A DNA stretch of 64,000 nucleotides from Rhodoferax_B ferrireducens_A (GCF_031458075.1 NZ_JAVDXT010000007.1:122452-186451); one strand, 5' to 3'; numbered from the stretch's first letter, positions 41,272 to 50,713 are shown. Numbers and translations: made by a program. The notes: generated from the letters alone by a model not told the origin.

Positions 41272-43010
41272 TGGACGGTATCACCGCGCTGGTCGACTTC
41301 AGCGATCCTTCGCAGCCCGACGCGCCGCGGCTGCGCCATGCATTTGGCACGCCGCTGCAGACGCTGGTAGCCCACACGCGGGACCAGGTGCGGCCGCTGC
41401 TGGATGCCGTGCAGGCGGCCAGCGACCAAGGGCAATGGTGCGTGGGCTATCTGCAGTACGAGGCCGCGCCGGCCTTCGATGCGGCGCTGGCGGTGCATGC
41501 CGCCGATGGGCCGCTGGCCTGGTTCGCGGTATTCGACAAACCCCTGCCCTGGCCTGAGCTTGCTGTAGGCCCTGCGCAGATCGATTGGCAAAGCTTTATC
41601 GCCCGCGCGGATTTCGACGCCGCAATGGCAACGCTGCTACAGGCGATTGCCGATGGCGAGCTGTACCAGATGAACCTGACGGCGCAGATGCAGGGCAGCT
41701 TCAGCGGCGCACCGCAGGCCTTGTTCGCCGCCTTGCAGCGTGCCCAGCCGGGCGGCTATGCGGCGTTCATCGATACCGGCCATACCGGCAATATGCAAAT
41801 CCTGTCAGTCTCACCCGAACTGTTTTTCGACTGGCGCGACGGCAATATCCTGGCCCGCCCGATGAAGGGTACAGCGCGCCGCGGCGCGACCGAGGCCGAG
41901 GATGCAGCACTGGCAGCAGCGCTGCGCACATCGCCCAAGGAACGGGCCGAGAACGTGATGATCGTCGACCTGCTGCGCAACGACGTGTCGCGCATCGCCG
42001 AACCCTTCAGCGTCCAAGTGCCACGGCTGTTCCATACCGAGGCGCTGCCGACGGTATGGCAGATGACCTCGGATGTGAGTGCCCGCACCCGTGCCGGCTG
42101 CAGCCTGGCCGAGGTATTTGCCGCGCTATTCCCCTGCGGTTCGGTCACTGGCGCGCCCAAGGTGCAGGCCATGCGCAAGATCAAGGCGCTGGAGCCTGGC
42201 GCGCGCGGCGTCTACTGCGGCGCCATCGGCGTGGTGCAGCCCGGCGGCCATGCCACCTTCAACGTGCCGATCCGCACCGTGACCCTGCGTGGCGCCCAGG
42301 CGCAATGCGGCATCGGCAGCGGCATCACCTTCGACGCCAATGCCGAAGGCGAATGGCAGGAATGGGCCAACAAGCAGGCCTTTGTGCAACGCGCCAGTGC
42401 GCCGTTTGCGCTCTTGGAGACCCTGGCCCTGGTCGATGCCCAGCTGCGCAACCGCGCCGAGCACCTGGCGCGGCTGGCCCAGGCGGCCGCGCATTTCGGC
42501 ACACCGTGGAACCCAGAGCATGTTGCGCACACCCTGGACACTTTGATCGCCAGCCATCCCCACAACGACTGGCGCGTGCGCCTGCTGCTGGACGCGCAAG
42601 GCCAGGCCACCGCCGAGGCCTATGTGCTCGAAGCCTCACCCGCGCGGGTGCGGCTGCAGCTGGCCGACCGGCCGCTGCTGGAGGCGCACAGCGAATTCGT
42701 GCGCTTCAAGACCACGCGCCGTGCCCACTACGAGGCCTTCAGCACGCCGGCCGGCGTCTTCGACACCCTGCTGTGGAACGCCGCCGGCGAAATCACGGAA
42801 TGCACACGCGGCAATATCGCCCTGCTGCTGGACGGCCGCTGGGTCACACCGCCCCTGGCCAGCGGCCTGCTGGGCGGCATAGGCCGGGTTGTGGCCCTAC
42901 AGGAAGGCCGCTTGGTCGAAGCTGTGGTACGGGTGGACGAGCTGCCACGCGTGCAGGCTTTCGCGTTTGTGAACAGCCTGCGCGGCTGGATCGACGCGGA
43001 TCTGGTTTAG
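41271..43010 (+). CDS. pabBC: PabB-PabC fusion: aminodeoxychorismate synthase component I and lyase
   Basis: 579 aa. Residues about 1-365 are the chorismate-binding domain (GYLQYEAAPAFDAAL, ILSVSPELFF, RPMKGTARRGAT, VDLLRNDVSRIAEPFSVQVP, PCGSVTGAPKVQAMRKI, GSGITFDANAEGEWQE). Residues about 375-579 are a class IV PLP aminotransferase (FVRFKTTRRAHYEAF with the PLP Lys; EITECTRGNIALLLDG). Together they make 4-aminobenzoate for folate from aminodeoxychorismate, needing a separate PabA glutaminase not seen here. ATG shares one base with the nadA stop. The stop is directly followed by a repeat head. Confidence 0.94.
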   Translation: MDGITALVDFSDPSQPDAPRLRHAFGTPLQTLVAHTRDQVRPLLDAVQAASDQGQWCVGYLQYEAAPAFDAALAVHAADGPLAWFAVFDKPLPWPELAVGPAQIDWQSFIARADFDAAMATLLQAIADGELYQMNLTAQMQGSFSGAPQALFAALQRAQPGGYAAFIDTGHTGNMQILSVSPELFFDWRDGNILARPMKGTARRGATEAEDAALAAALRTSPKERAENVMIVDLLRNDVSRIAEPFSVQVPRLFHTEALPTVWQMTSDVSARTRAGCSLAEVFAALFPCGSVTGAPKVQAMRKIKALEPGARGVYCGAIGVVQPGGHATFNVPIRTVTLRGAQAQCGIGSGITFDANAEGEWQEWANKQAFVQRASAPFALLETLALVDAQLRNRAEHLARLAQAAAHFGTPWNPEHVAHTLDTLIASHPHNDWRVRLLLDAQGQATAEAYVLEASPARVRLQLADRPLLEAHSEFVRFKTTRRAHYEAFSTPAGVFDTLLWNAAGEITECTRGNIALLLDGRWVTPPLASGLLGGIGRVVALQEGRLVEAVVRVDELPRVQAFAFVNSLRGWIDADLV

Positions 43011-43070
43011 CTACTGTTTTTGTAGCTACTAGCGCAGGTAGTATCTGCGCCAGCGCCTCATTTCCTATAA
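43010..43070 (+). repeat. Palindromic repeat family 1, copy 13
   Basis: Head GCTACTGTTTTTGTAGC beginning at the last base of the pabBC stop, core GCGCAGGTAGTATCTGCGC, tail TCATTTCCTATAAA that holds the nadB stop (43065-43067). It separates two convergent genes. Confidence 0.9.
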
Positions 43071-44660
43071 ATTCCCAGGCACCAGCACCGTAGGCTCGGA
43101 GGAAGCCGCCAGCTCCGGGTAGTCGCGGCTGAAGTGGCCGCCGCGGCTTTCCAGGCGGGAGCGGGCGCTGCGCACGATCAGGTCGGCCACCTGCACCAGG
43201 TTGCGCAGCTCCAGCAGGTCGCGGGTGACGTGGAAGCGGGCATAGAACTCATGGATTTCGCTTTGCAGCAGGGCGATGCGGTGGGCGGCGCGCTCCAGGC
43301 GTTTGGTGGTGCGCACGATGCCCACGTAGTCCCACATGAAGCGGCGCAACTCGTCCCAGTTGTGCGACAGCACCACCAGCTCGTCGCTGTCGGTGACCTG
43401 GCTGTCGTCCCAGTCTAGCAGCTGGGGTGCGGGTTTGCGGTCCAGCAGGGCCAGGGCTTGGGCGGCGGCGCGGGCAAACACCATGCATTCCAGCAGCGAG
43501 TTGCTGGCCAGGCGATTCGCGCCGTGCAGGCCGGTGCAAGCGGTTTCGCCCAGCGCATACAGGCCGGGCACGTCGGTGCGGCCCTGCAGGTCGGTCAGCA
43601 CGCCGCCGCAGGTGTAGTGGGCGGCGGGCACCACCGGGATGGGCTGGCGCGAAATGTCTATGCCCAGCTCCAGGCAGCGCGCGTAGATGTTGGGAAAGTG
43701 CTCCAGCAAGAATTCCTTGGGCTGGTGCGAGATGTCGAGGTAGACGCAGTCGAAGCCGCCCTTCTTCATCTCGAAGTCGATGGCACGGGCCACCACGTCG
43801 CGCGGGGCCAGTTCGGCACGTTCGTCGTGCTCGGGCATAAAGCGGCTGCCGTCGGGGCGCAGCAGGCGGCCACCTTCGCCGCGCACGGCCTCGGTGATCA
43901 GAAACGATTTGGCCTGTGGGTGGTACAGGCAGGTGGGGTGGAACTGGATGAATTCCATGTTCGCCACCGTGCAGCCGGCGCGCCAGGCGGCGGCAATGCC
44001 GTCGCCGGTGGCGGTATCGGGGTTGGTGGTGTACAGATAGACCTTGCCCGCGCCGCCGGTGGCCAGGATGGTATTGGGCGCACTGAAGGTCAGCACCTGG
44101 TCGGTCGCAGCGTCCAGCGCGTACAGGCCGACGCAGCCCTTTTGGGGCAGGCCAATCTTGCTGCCGATGACCAGGTCCACCAGGGTGTGGTTTTCAAACA
44201 GCTGGATCTGCGGATGCTTGCGCACCTGGGCCACCATGGTGGCCTGCACCGCGGCGCCGGTGGCGTCGGTGGCGTGGACGATGCGGCGATGGCTGTGGCC
44301 GCCTTCGCGGGTCAGGTGCAGATGGCCATCTTCCAGCGAAAACGGCACGCCCAGCGACTGCAGCCAGGCAATGCATTCGGGCGCGTGCTCCACCACGAAG
44401 CGGGTGGCATCCACGTCGCACAGACCGCCGCCGGCAACCAGGGTGTCGTCGACATGCGAGGCGAAGCTGTCGCCCTCGCCCAGCACGGCGGCAATACCGC
44501 CCTGGGCCCAGGCGCTGGCGCCATCGCTGAGACCGCGCTTGGTGAGCACCGCGACACGGTGGGTGGGTGCCAGCAGCAGCGCCGCACTCAGGCCGGCCAG
44601 GCCGCTGCCCACGATCAAAACATCAAAATCCAGGGAGGGCGCAGCGGCTTGGGCAGTCAA
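43065..44660 (-). CDS. nadB: L-aspartate oxidase
   Basis: 531 aa FAD enzyme oxidising aspartate to iminoaspartate, the NadA substrate. FAD-binding DVLIVGSGLAGLSAAL at 13-28, ASAWAQGGIAAVL, HRRIVHATDATGAAV, FIQFHPTCLY, ITEAVRGEGGRLL and TCGGVLTDLQGRTDVPGLYALGE are diagnostic segments seen in part. Start is TTG 44660; no ATG lies between it and the FAD motif. Convergent with nadC-nadA-pabBC, so the three NAD genes lie within 5.5 kb on two strands. Confidence 0.96.
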   Translation of the reverse strand: MTAQAAAPSLDFDVLIVGSGLAGLSAALLLAPTHRVAVLTKRGLSDGASAWAQGGIAAVLGEGDSFASHVDDTLVAGGGLCDVDATRFVVEHAPECIAWLQSLGVPFSLEDGHLHLTREGGHSHRRIVHATDATGAAVQATMVAQVRKHPQIQLFENHTLVDLVIGSKIGLPQKGCVGLYALDAATDQVLTFSAPNTILATGGAGKVYLYTTNPDTATGDGIAAAWRAGCTVANMEFIQFHPTCLYHPQAKSFLITEAVRGEGGRLLRPDGSRFMPEHDERAELAPRDVVARAIDFEMKKGGFDCVYLDISHQPKEFLLEHFPNIYARCLELGIDISRQPIPVVPAAHYTCGGVLTDLQGRTDVPGLYALGETACTGLHGANRLASNSLLECMVFARAAAQALALLDRKPAPQLLDWDDSQVTDSDELVVLSHNWDELRRFMWDYVGIVRTTKRLERAAHRIALLQSEIHEFYARFHVTRDLLELRNLVQVADLIVRSARSRLESRGGHFSRDYPELAASSEPTVLVPGNL

Positions 44661-44720
44661 TTGAAGTCTCTATTCGTTGTTATTCACTGACCCGTCGACC
44701 CGCAGAACGCATCCCCAGCC

Positions 44721-44839
44721 AGGAACCCGAGGAACCGGCTTTGCCGGGCCACTGGGTGCGCCCCCTGCATGTCGTATCGGTTTTTCAAACCGATACGAGG
44801 GGGGTGGCGAAAACACGAAGTGCGTAGCTGGGGGTGTGC
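44721..44839 (-). repeat. Repeat family 2, copy A, with inserted hairpin
   Basis: About 95-bp element plus an extra hairpin. Conserved parts on the plus strand: GGAACCGGCTTTGCCGGG, CCACTGGG, CGCCCCCTGCA, GGCGAAAACACG and CTGGGGGTG. Read with the kup gene, it begins 7 nt after the kup stop. In this copy the loop of the CCCCCTGCAAGGGGG hairpin carries an additional 12-bp-stem hairpin (44772-44798). Confidence 0.82.
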
Positions 44840-44846
44840 AGTAAGG

Positions 44847-46715
44847 CTAAATCTCGATTTTGGAGCCCAGTTCCACCACCGCATTGTTGGGCAAGCGCAG
44901 AAAGTCGGCGGCGCCGCTGGCATTGTGGTGCATCTGGGCAAACAGCTTTTCGCGCCACGGCGCCATGCCACCACCCAGCGTGGGGATGATGGTATCGCGC
45001 GACAGAAAATAACTGGTGGTCATGGTCTCCAGCTCGCAGCCGCGGCTACGGATCTGCTCCAGCGCGCGGGGTACGTCCGGGCTGTTCTTGAAGCCGTAGT
45101 GGATGATGACCTGCCAGCATTTGTGCCCCAGCGCCTCCACCTCCACACGCTTGTCCATGCCGATCCAGGGAATCGGGTGGTTGTGCACGGTGACGAACAG
45201 GTTGTGGTCATGCAGCACCTTGTTGTGCTTGAGGTTGTGCAGCAGTGCGTTGGGCACGGTACCAGGCTCGGCGGTGAGGAACACTGCCGTGCCGTCCACG
45301 CGGGTAGGCGGGCTGACGAACACCGACTCCAGGAAACTGCTGAGGTCCACGGCATCGGCGCGCAGCTTTTCCTTCATCAGTTCACGGCCGTGCTGCCAGG
45401 TCATCATCAGTGTGAAGATGACGCCGCCTATCATCAGCGGGAACCAGCCGCCGTCAAACAGCTTGAGCAGATTGGACGAGAAGAACACGAAGTCGACGAT
45501 GAAGAACCAGCCGGTGGACAGCAGGCACAGCCACAGCGGGTACTTCCAGCCGTGGCGGATCACGAAGAAGGTCAACACCGTGGTGATCAGCATGTCGGTA
45601 CACACGGCAATGCCGTAAGCCCCGGCCAGGTTGCTGGACGAGCGGAACATCACCACGGCCACCACGATGGCGCCAAACAGGCCCCAGTTGACGAAGGGGA
45701 TGTAGATCTGCCCGGTGTCGCGCACGCTGGTGTGCTGGATGTTCAGCCGCGGCAAGTAGCCCAACTGGATCACCTGCTTGGTGACACTGAAGGCGCCGGT
45801 GATCAAGGCCTGGGATGCAATCACGGCGGCCGCTGTGGCCAGCAGCACCAGTGGAATCAGCGCCCAGTCGGGGGCCATCATGTAGAACGGGTTTTTCACC
45901 GACTCGGGCGCGCGCAGCAGCAGCGCGCCCTGTCCGAAATAGTTGAGTGTCAGCGCCGGCATGGCAATGGCAAACCAGGCCAGGCGGATCGGCCGCTTGC
46001 CGAAATGGCCCAGGTCGGCATACAGCGCCTCGGCGCCGGTGACGCACAGCACGATGGCGCCCAGGATGATGAAGGTGATGCCCGGGTTCTCCCACATGAA
46101 GCGCAGCGCATACAGCGGGTTTAGCGCCAGCAGGATGGACGGGTGCAGCACGATCTGGTTCACACCCAGCACGGCAATGCACAGAAACCACAGCAGCGTG
46201 ACCGGGCCAAAAAACTTGCCTATGCCGCTGGTACCGTGTTTCTGCACCGCAAACAGCGCAAACAGAATCACCAGCGTCATCGGGATGATGTAGCGGTGCA
46301 GGTTGGGCGAAATCACCTCCAAGCCTTCCACCGCCGACAGCACCGAGATCGCCGGGGTGATGACACCGTCGCCATAAAACAGCGAGGTGCCAAAGATACC
46401 CACGACCAACAGCACCTGGCGCAATTTGGGCTGGTCACGCACCGCCTCGGAGGCCAGCGCCAGCATCGCAATCAGGCCACCCTCGCCGTTGTTGTCGGCG
46501 CGTAGCACCAGCACGACGTATTTGATGGAGACAATGACCGTCAAGGTCCAGAAGAACATCGACAACACGCCAAAGATGTTGTCGGGAGTGAAGGGCACAT
46601 GGCCGGAATTGAAGACCTCTTTGACGGCATACAGGACACTGGTTCCGATATCACCGTACACCACACCAATCGCGCCCAGAGTGAGCGCTGCAAGCGAAGA
46701 CTTTGTACTTTGCAC
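44847..46715 (-). CDS. kup: Kup-type potassium uptake transporter
   Basis: 622 aa low-rate K+/H+ symporter. N-terminal LGAIGVVYGDIGTSVLYA at 13-30, the family hallmark, then EGGLIAMLALASEA, GTSLFYGDGVITPAISVLSA, TGAEALYADLGHFG, and about 12 membrane helices, followed by a cytoplasmic C-terminal domain (about 450-622). Start is GTG 46715 (MQSTKSSLAAL). The leader contains a hairpin GACCC / GGGTC (46734-46751). An element of repeat family 2 follows the stop. Confidence 0.95.
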   Translation of the reverse strand: MQSTKSSLAALTLGAIGVVYGDIGTSVLYAVKEVFNSGHVPFTPDNIFGVLSMFFWTLTVIVSIKYVVLVLRADNNGEGGLIAMLALASEAVRDQPKLRQVLLVVGIFGTSLFYGDGVITPAISVLSAVEGLEVISPNLHRYIIPMTLVILFALFAVQKHGTSGIGKFFGPVTLLWFLCIAVLGVNQIVLHPSILLALNPLYALRFMWENPGITFIILGAIVLCVTGAEALYADLGHFGKRPIRLAWFAIAMPALTLNYFGQGALLLRAPESVKNPFYMMAPDWALIPLVLLATAAAVIASQALITGAFSVTKQVIQLGYLPRLNIQHTSVRDTGQIYIPFVNWGLFGAIVVAVVMFRSSSNLAGAYGIAVCTDMLITTVLTFFVIRHGWKYPLWLCLLSTGWFFIVDFVFFSSNLLKLFDGGWFPLMIGGVIFTLMMTWQHGRELMKEKLRADAVDLSSFLESVFVSPPTRVDGTAVFLTAEPGTVPNALLHNLKHNKVLHDHNLFVTVHNHPIPWIGMDKRVEVEALGHKCWQVIIHYGFKNSPDVPRALEQIRSRGCELETMTTSYFLSRDTIIPTLGGGMAPWREKLFAQMHHNASGAADFLRLPNNAVVELGSKIEI

Positions 46716-46869
46716 AAATGCGGCCCCGTCCAGATGACCCCTAAAAGGGTCGGCGGGGTTCCATAAACTTTGGGATGGGTATTTTGCGCTTCACATGCCC
46801 CTGCACAAGCAGGATGAAGCCTCTAGAAAAAATAAATGTTGCAGTGCAACAACTGACACACCATCGTCT

Positions 46870-48153
46870 TCAATCGTAAGTTTCTGCATCCGGATCGGTG
46901 GCTTCCAGCTCGTAGCTGGCTGCCGCCATGGCCAAACGCCCGACCACGCCGTACATGTAGAAGCGATTGGGCGCACTGGCGCCCGGGCGCATGCCCACCT
47001 GGGGCAGGTGCGCGCTCTCGGCAAATGCCAGCGGCACATAGCTGGAGCCCGGGGCGCTGAGGTTCTCGTCCACCCCGCGCTCGGCGTGGATGCGGTAGAA
47101 GCCGCCCACCACATAGCGGTCCATCATGTAGACCACGGGCTCGGCCACGGCATCATTGATGCGCTCGTTGGTCAGCACGCCTTCCTGGATGATGATGTCC
47201 TGCGCGGGTATGTCGTCCTGCTGGGTCTTGGCCCGGTGGTGCAGCACGGCCAGGTCTTTCACGTCGCGCACCGTCATGATGCCCATATTGCGCGAGCCGC
47301 TATCGGACTTGACGATCACGAAGGGCTTCTCGTTAATGCCGTATTCCTTGTATTTGCGGCGGATCTTGCCCAGCAGCGCGTCCACATTGGTGTTCAGGCA
47401 TTCCATGCCCTGGCCCTGGGCCATGTCGACCGCGCCGCACTGGTTGAACATGGGGTTGATCAGCCAGGGGTCTATGCCCAGCAGCTTACCCAGGCGCTTG
47501 GCCAGCTCTTCGTAGTTGCGGAAATGGGTGCTTTTGCGCCGTACCGACCAGCCCGCATGCAGTGGCGGCAGCAGGTACTGCTCGTGCAGCTCTTCCAGGA
47601 TGCCGGGCGCACCGGCCGACAAGTCGTTGTTCAGCAGAATCGTGCAGGGGTCGAAATCCTTCAGGCCCAGGCGGCGCTTGCTGCGGATCACCGGCTCCAG
47701 CGTCACCTGCTCGCCATTCGGCAGGTTGACGACCGTGGTTTCCTTGATGTCGGGGTTGATCGAGCCGACCCGCACGTTCAGCCCGGCCATGTGGAAGATG
47801 CGCTGCAGCTGCGCCACATTCGACAGGTAGAAAGTGCTGCGGGTGTCGTTTTCGGGAATCAGCAGCAGGTTCTTGGCCTCGGGGCAGATCTTTTCAATTG
47901 CGGCCATGGCCGATTGCACGGCCAGCGGCAGCATCTGCGGAGTCAGGTTGTTCCAGCCGCCGGGAAACAGGTTGGTATCGACCGGGGCCAGCTTGAAGCC
48001 TGCATTGCGGATGTCCACCGCGCAGTAAAACGGCGGCGTGTGCTCCATCCACTCCAGCCGGAACCAGCGCTCAATGGCGGGCATGGAGTCGAGAATGCGC
48101 TGTTCCAGTTCGTTGATCGGGCCGGTGAGCGCGGTAATGAGATGGGGAACCAT
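46870..48153 (-). CDS. gshA: Glutamate--cysteine ligase (proteobacterial GshA type)
   Basis: 427 aa. It makes gamma-glutamylcysteine for glutathione. The sequence belongs to the type seen in Acidithiobacillus and betaproteobacteria rather than E. coli GshA: MEHTPPFYCAVDIRNAGFK, PVDTNLFPGGWNNLTPQ, LLLIPENDTRSTFYL, FVIVKSDSGSRNMGIMTV (ATP-grasp-like loop) and DRYVVGGFYRIHAERG. Start ATG 48153 gives the conserved MVPHLITAL N-terminus. Upstream of kup on the same strand with a 154-bp gap. Confidence 0.92.
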   Translation of the reverse strand: MVPHLITALTGPINELEQRILDSMPAIERWFRLEWMEHTPPFYCAVDIRNAGFKLAPVDTNLFPGGWNNLTPQMLPLAVQSAMAAIEKICPEAKNLLLIPENDTRSTFYLSNVAQLQRIFHMAGLNVRVGSINPDIKETTVVNLPNGEQVTLEPVIRSKRRLGLKDFDPCTILLNNDLSAGAPGILEELHEQYLLPPLHAGWSVRRKSTHFRNYEELAKRLGKLLGIDPWLINPMFNQCGAVDMAQGQGMECLNTNVDALLGKIRRKYKEYGINEKPFVIVKSDSGSRNMGIMTVRDVKDLAVLHHRAKTQQDDIPAQDIIIQEGVLTNERINDAVAEPVVYMMDRYVVGGFYRIHAERGVDENLSAPGSSYVPLAFAESAHLPQVGMRPGASAPNRFYMYGVVGRLAMAAASYELEATDPDAETYD

Positions 48154-48359
48154 GGGGTTTTCTTTGAAAGATATAACCGCATTGTAGGAACTTGGCTGCG
48201 GGCCCTGCCGGTGCAGCTGCCCGGCCCCGTAACACCGCGTCATGCCGAAATAGCAGGCCTGCCCAAAGAAATTGGCATGGAATGTGCGCAATATCGCTGC
48301 CTGACTTTGCCGAGTCGGCGGATCATCGCCTACCTCTGTTTGCCACCAAGCCCCCGACC

Positions 48360-49241
48360 ATGAAATCTACCAGCCTGTTGTTCTGCGCCTGCCTTACCGC
48401 CGTATCGGCCACGGCCGATACCCTGGACACTATCCGCAGCAGCGGCGAGATCACCCTGGCGCACCGCAACGCCTCGATTCCCTTCTCGTACGTAGACGCC
48501 GACGGCCGCCCCATGGGCTATGCGGTAGACCTGTGCCTGAAACTGGCCGAGGCCATCAAACGCGAGCTGAAGCTGCCCAAGCTGAGCGTCAAATACCTGC
48601 TGGTCACCCCGGATACGCGCATGAAGGCCATCGCAGAAGGGCAGGCCTCCATGGAATGTGGCTCGACCACCAACAATGCAGAACGGCGCAAGCTGGTCGA
48701 CTTCACCATCCCCCACTACATTTCCAGCTCCCGCTTCTTGGTCCGCACCGATTCCCAGATTCGGTCCATAGAACAGCTCAGCGGCCATACCGTGGTGTCC
48801 ACCAAGGGCACTACCAATATCAAGTCCCTGAGCCGCGTCAACAACGACAAATTACTGGGCCTGAAAATCGTCGAAGCGGCGGACCACGCCCAGGCTTTTT
48901 CCATGGTGGCCGGTGGCCAGGCTTCTGCCTTTGCCATGGACGATGTGCTGCTGTCGGGCTTGCGCGCCACTGCCCCCAAGCCCGAAGACTTCATGCTGAT
49001 CGGCAAAGCCCTGAGCATCGAGCCCTACGCCATCATCCTGCCCAAGAACGATGCGCCGTTCAAAAAGCTGGTGGACCAAGAAATGCGCCGCATCATCCTG
49101 AGCGGAGAAATCAATGCGATGTACGCCAAGTGGTTTCAGCACCCCATCCCGCCCAAGAATGTGAACCTGGACCTGCCCATGCCCTACATGCTGAAGGACT
49201 CGTTCAAGTACCCCAGCGACAAGGTAGGCGACTTGAATTAG
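48360..49241 (+). CDS. Amino-acid-type ABC transporter substrate-binding protein
   Basis: 293 aa periplasmic binding protein (SBP family 3). Signal peptide MKSTSLLFCACLTAVSATA, then DTIRSSGEITLAHRNASIPF, DGRPMGYAVDLCLKLAEAIK, MECGSTTNNAERRKLVDFT, and GHTVVSTKGTTNIKSL. Resembles glutamate/aspartate-binding proteins (GltI). No permease or ATPase gene is adjacent, so the membrane partner must be elsewhere or it serves as an orphan receptor. Start ATG 48360 is set by the signal peptide. Confidence 0.88.
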   Translation: MKSTSLLFCACLTAVSATADTLDTIRSSGEITLAHRNASIPFSYVDADGRPMGYAVDLCLKLAEAIKRELKLPKLSVKYLLVTPDTRMKAIAEGQASMECGSTTNNAERRKLVDFTIPHYISSSRFLVRTDSQIRSIEQLSGHTVVSTKGTTNIKSLSRVNNDKLLGLKIVEAADHAQAFSMVAGGQASAFAMDDVLLSGLRATAPKPEDFMLIGKALSIEPYAIILPKNDAPFKKLVDQEMRRIILSGEINAMYAKWFQHPIPPKNVNLDLPMPYMLKDSFKYPSDKVGDLN

Positions 49242-49292
49242 CCTAGTAGGTAAGCACTCACAACCCGACGATGGACAGCACGGCTTTCAGGC

Positions 49293-49385
49293 CAGGAACC
49301 CGTGGATCCGGCTCTGCCGGGCCACTGGGTTCGCCCCCTGCAAGGGGGTTGGCGGAAACACGCAGTGTGGAGCCTGGGGGTGAGC
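49293..49385 (-). repeat. Repeat family 2, copy B
   Basis: Read with proA it begins 6 nt after the stop codon: GCTCACCCCCAGGCT, then CCCCCTTGCAGGGGG hairpin, CAGTGGCCCGGCAGAGCCGG. It sits between the convergent substrate-binding protein gene and proA. Confidence 0.85.
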
Positions 49386-49391
49386 AACTAG

Positions 49392-50684
49392 TTAGCCGCG
49401 CACTTCGCCCTGGCCCAGCACCACGTATTTCAACGAGGTCAACCCGGCCAGCCCGACCGGGCCGCGCGCGTGGAACTTGTCGGTGCTGATGCCGATTTCG
49501 GCGCCCAGGCCAAACTCGAAGCCGTCGGCAAAGCGGGTGCTGGCGTTGACCATCACACTGGCCGAATCCACCTCGCGCAGGAACTGCTGCGCATGCATGT
49601 GGTCGCGCGTGAGGATGGCGTCGGTATGGTGGGACGAATACTTGTTGATGTGGGCGATGGCCTCGTCGACCCCGTCGACGATCTTGACGCTGATGACCGG
49701 CGCCAGGTATTCCTCGAACCAGTCCTGCTCGCTCGCTGCCACGATATTTGCTACATCTTTGGTAGCTGCATGCGCAGACAGTATCTGCGCTGCAGCCGGA
49801 TCACACCGCATTTCCACACCCTTGGCGGCATAGACGGCACCGATCAACGGCAGGAACTCGGCCGCCACGCCGCGCGCCACCAGCAGGCCTTCGGCGGCGT
49901 TGCAGGGGCTGTACTTCTGGGTCTTGGCGTTGTCGGCCACGGTGACGGCCATGGCGATGTCGCAGGGGTCGTCCACATAGACATGGCAGTTGCCGTCCAG
50001 GTGCTTGATCACCGGCACCTTGGCGTCGCGGCTGATGCGCTCGATCAGGCTCTTGCCGCCGCGCGGAATGATCACGTCCACATACTGGGGCATGGTGATC
50101 AGCTGACCGACGACTTCGCGGTCGGTGGTCTGCACCAGCTGCACCGCGTCGGCCGGCAGGCCGGCCTCGGTCAGCGCCTGCTGCACCAGCAAAGCCAGCG
50201 CCTTGTTCGATTCGATGGCCTCGGAGCCGCCGCGCAAGATGCAGGCATTGCCGCTCTTGATCGACAGGCTGGCGGCCTCGATGGTCACATTGGGTCGGCT
50301 CTCGAAAATCATGCCGAACACGCCAATCGGCACGCGCATCTGGCCGACGCGGATGCCGCTGGGCTGCTGCTGCAGGCCGATGATCTCGCCAATGCTGTCG
50401 GGCATGGCGGCCAGCTGCTCGCAGCCCTGGGCGCAGGTTTCCAGCGTCTGCGGGCTGAGCTTGAGGCGGTCCACCATGGGCGCGGCCAGGCCGGCGGCGC
50501 GGGCCCGGTCCAGGTCTTTGGCGTTTTCTATCTGCAGCGGCGCGATGCTCTCGCGCAGCAGCCGGGCCAGGCTGCGCAAAGCTATGTTTTTAGTAGCTGT
50601 TGACGCACGTGCCATATGCGCAGAAGCCACTTTTGCTTGCAAACCCAAGGTCTGGGCGTATTCGGCGATGTTCAGAGCGTTCAT
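49392..50684 (-). CDS. proA: Gamma-glutamyl phosphate reductase
   Basis: 430 aa, slightly longer than the usual 415-420. NADPH-dependent reduction of glutamyl phosphate in proline synthesis. Motifs: PIGVFGMIFESRPNVTIEA, LKSGNACILRGGSEA-type IKSGNACILRGGSEAI, VIIPRGGKSLIERIS, catalytic Cys in KYSPCNAAEGLLV, and GLGAEIGISTDKFHARGPVG near the end. Two segments, residues about 16-35 and 295-312, are encoded by family 1 repeats in frame. Start ATG 50684. holA lies 29 bp upstream on the same strand. Confidence 0.95.
   Translation of the reverse strand: MNALNIAEYAQTLGLQAKVASAHMARASTATKNIALRSLARLLRESIAPLQIENAKDLDRARAAGLAAPMVDRLKLSPQTLETCAQGCEQLAAMPDSIGEIIGLQQQPSGIRVGQMRVPIGVFGMIFESRPNVTIEAASLSIKSGNACILRGGSEAIESNKALALLVQQALTEAGLPADAVQLVQTTDREVVGQLITMPQYVDVIIPRGGKSLIERISRDAKVPVIKHLDGNCHVYVDDPCDIAMAVTVADNAKTQKYSPCNAAEGLLVARGVAAEFLPLIGAVYAAKGVEMRCDPAAAQILSAHAATKDVANIVAASEQDWFEEYLAPVISVKIVDGVDEAIAHINKYSSHHTDAILTRDHMHAQQFLREVDSASVMVNASTRFADGFEFGLGAEIGISTDKFHARGPVGLAGLTSLKYVVLGQGEVRG
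49750..49803 (+). repeat. Palindromic repeat family 1 inside proA (copy 14)
   Basis: Plus-strand head GCTACATCTTTGGTAGC, core TGCGCAGACAGTATCTGCGC, tail GCAGCCGGATC. proA reads it from the tail: PAAAQILSAHAATKDVANI. Confidence 0.8.
50581..50640 (+). repeat. Palindromic repeat family 1 inside proA (copy 15)
   Basis: Plus-strand head GCTATGTTTTTAGTAGC, core TGACGCACGTGCCATATGCGCA, tail AGCCACTTTTGC. proA reads it from the tail as AKVASAHMARASTATKNIA near its N-terminus. Confidence 0.75.
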
Positions 50685-50713
50685 GCCCGTATTTTGTCAC
50701 GGGCGGCAAAAAC

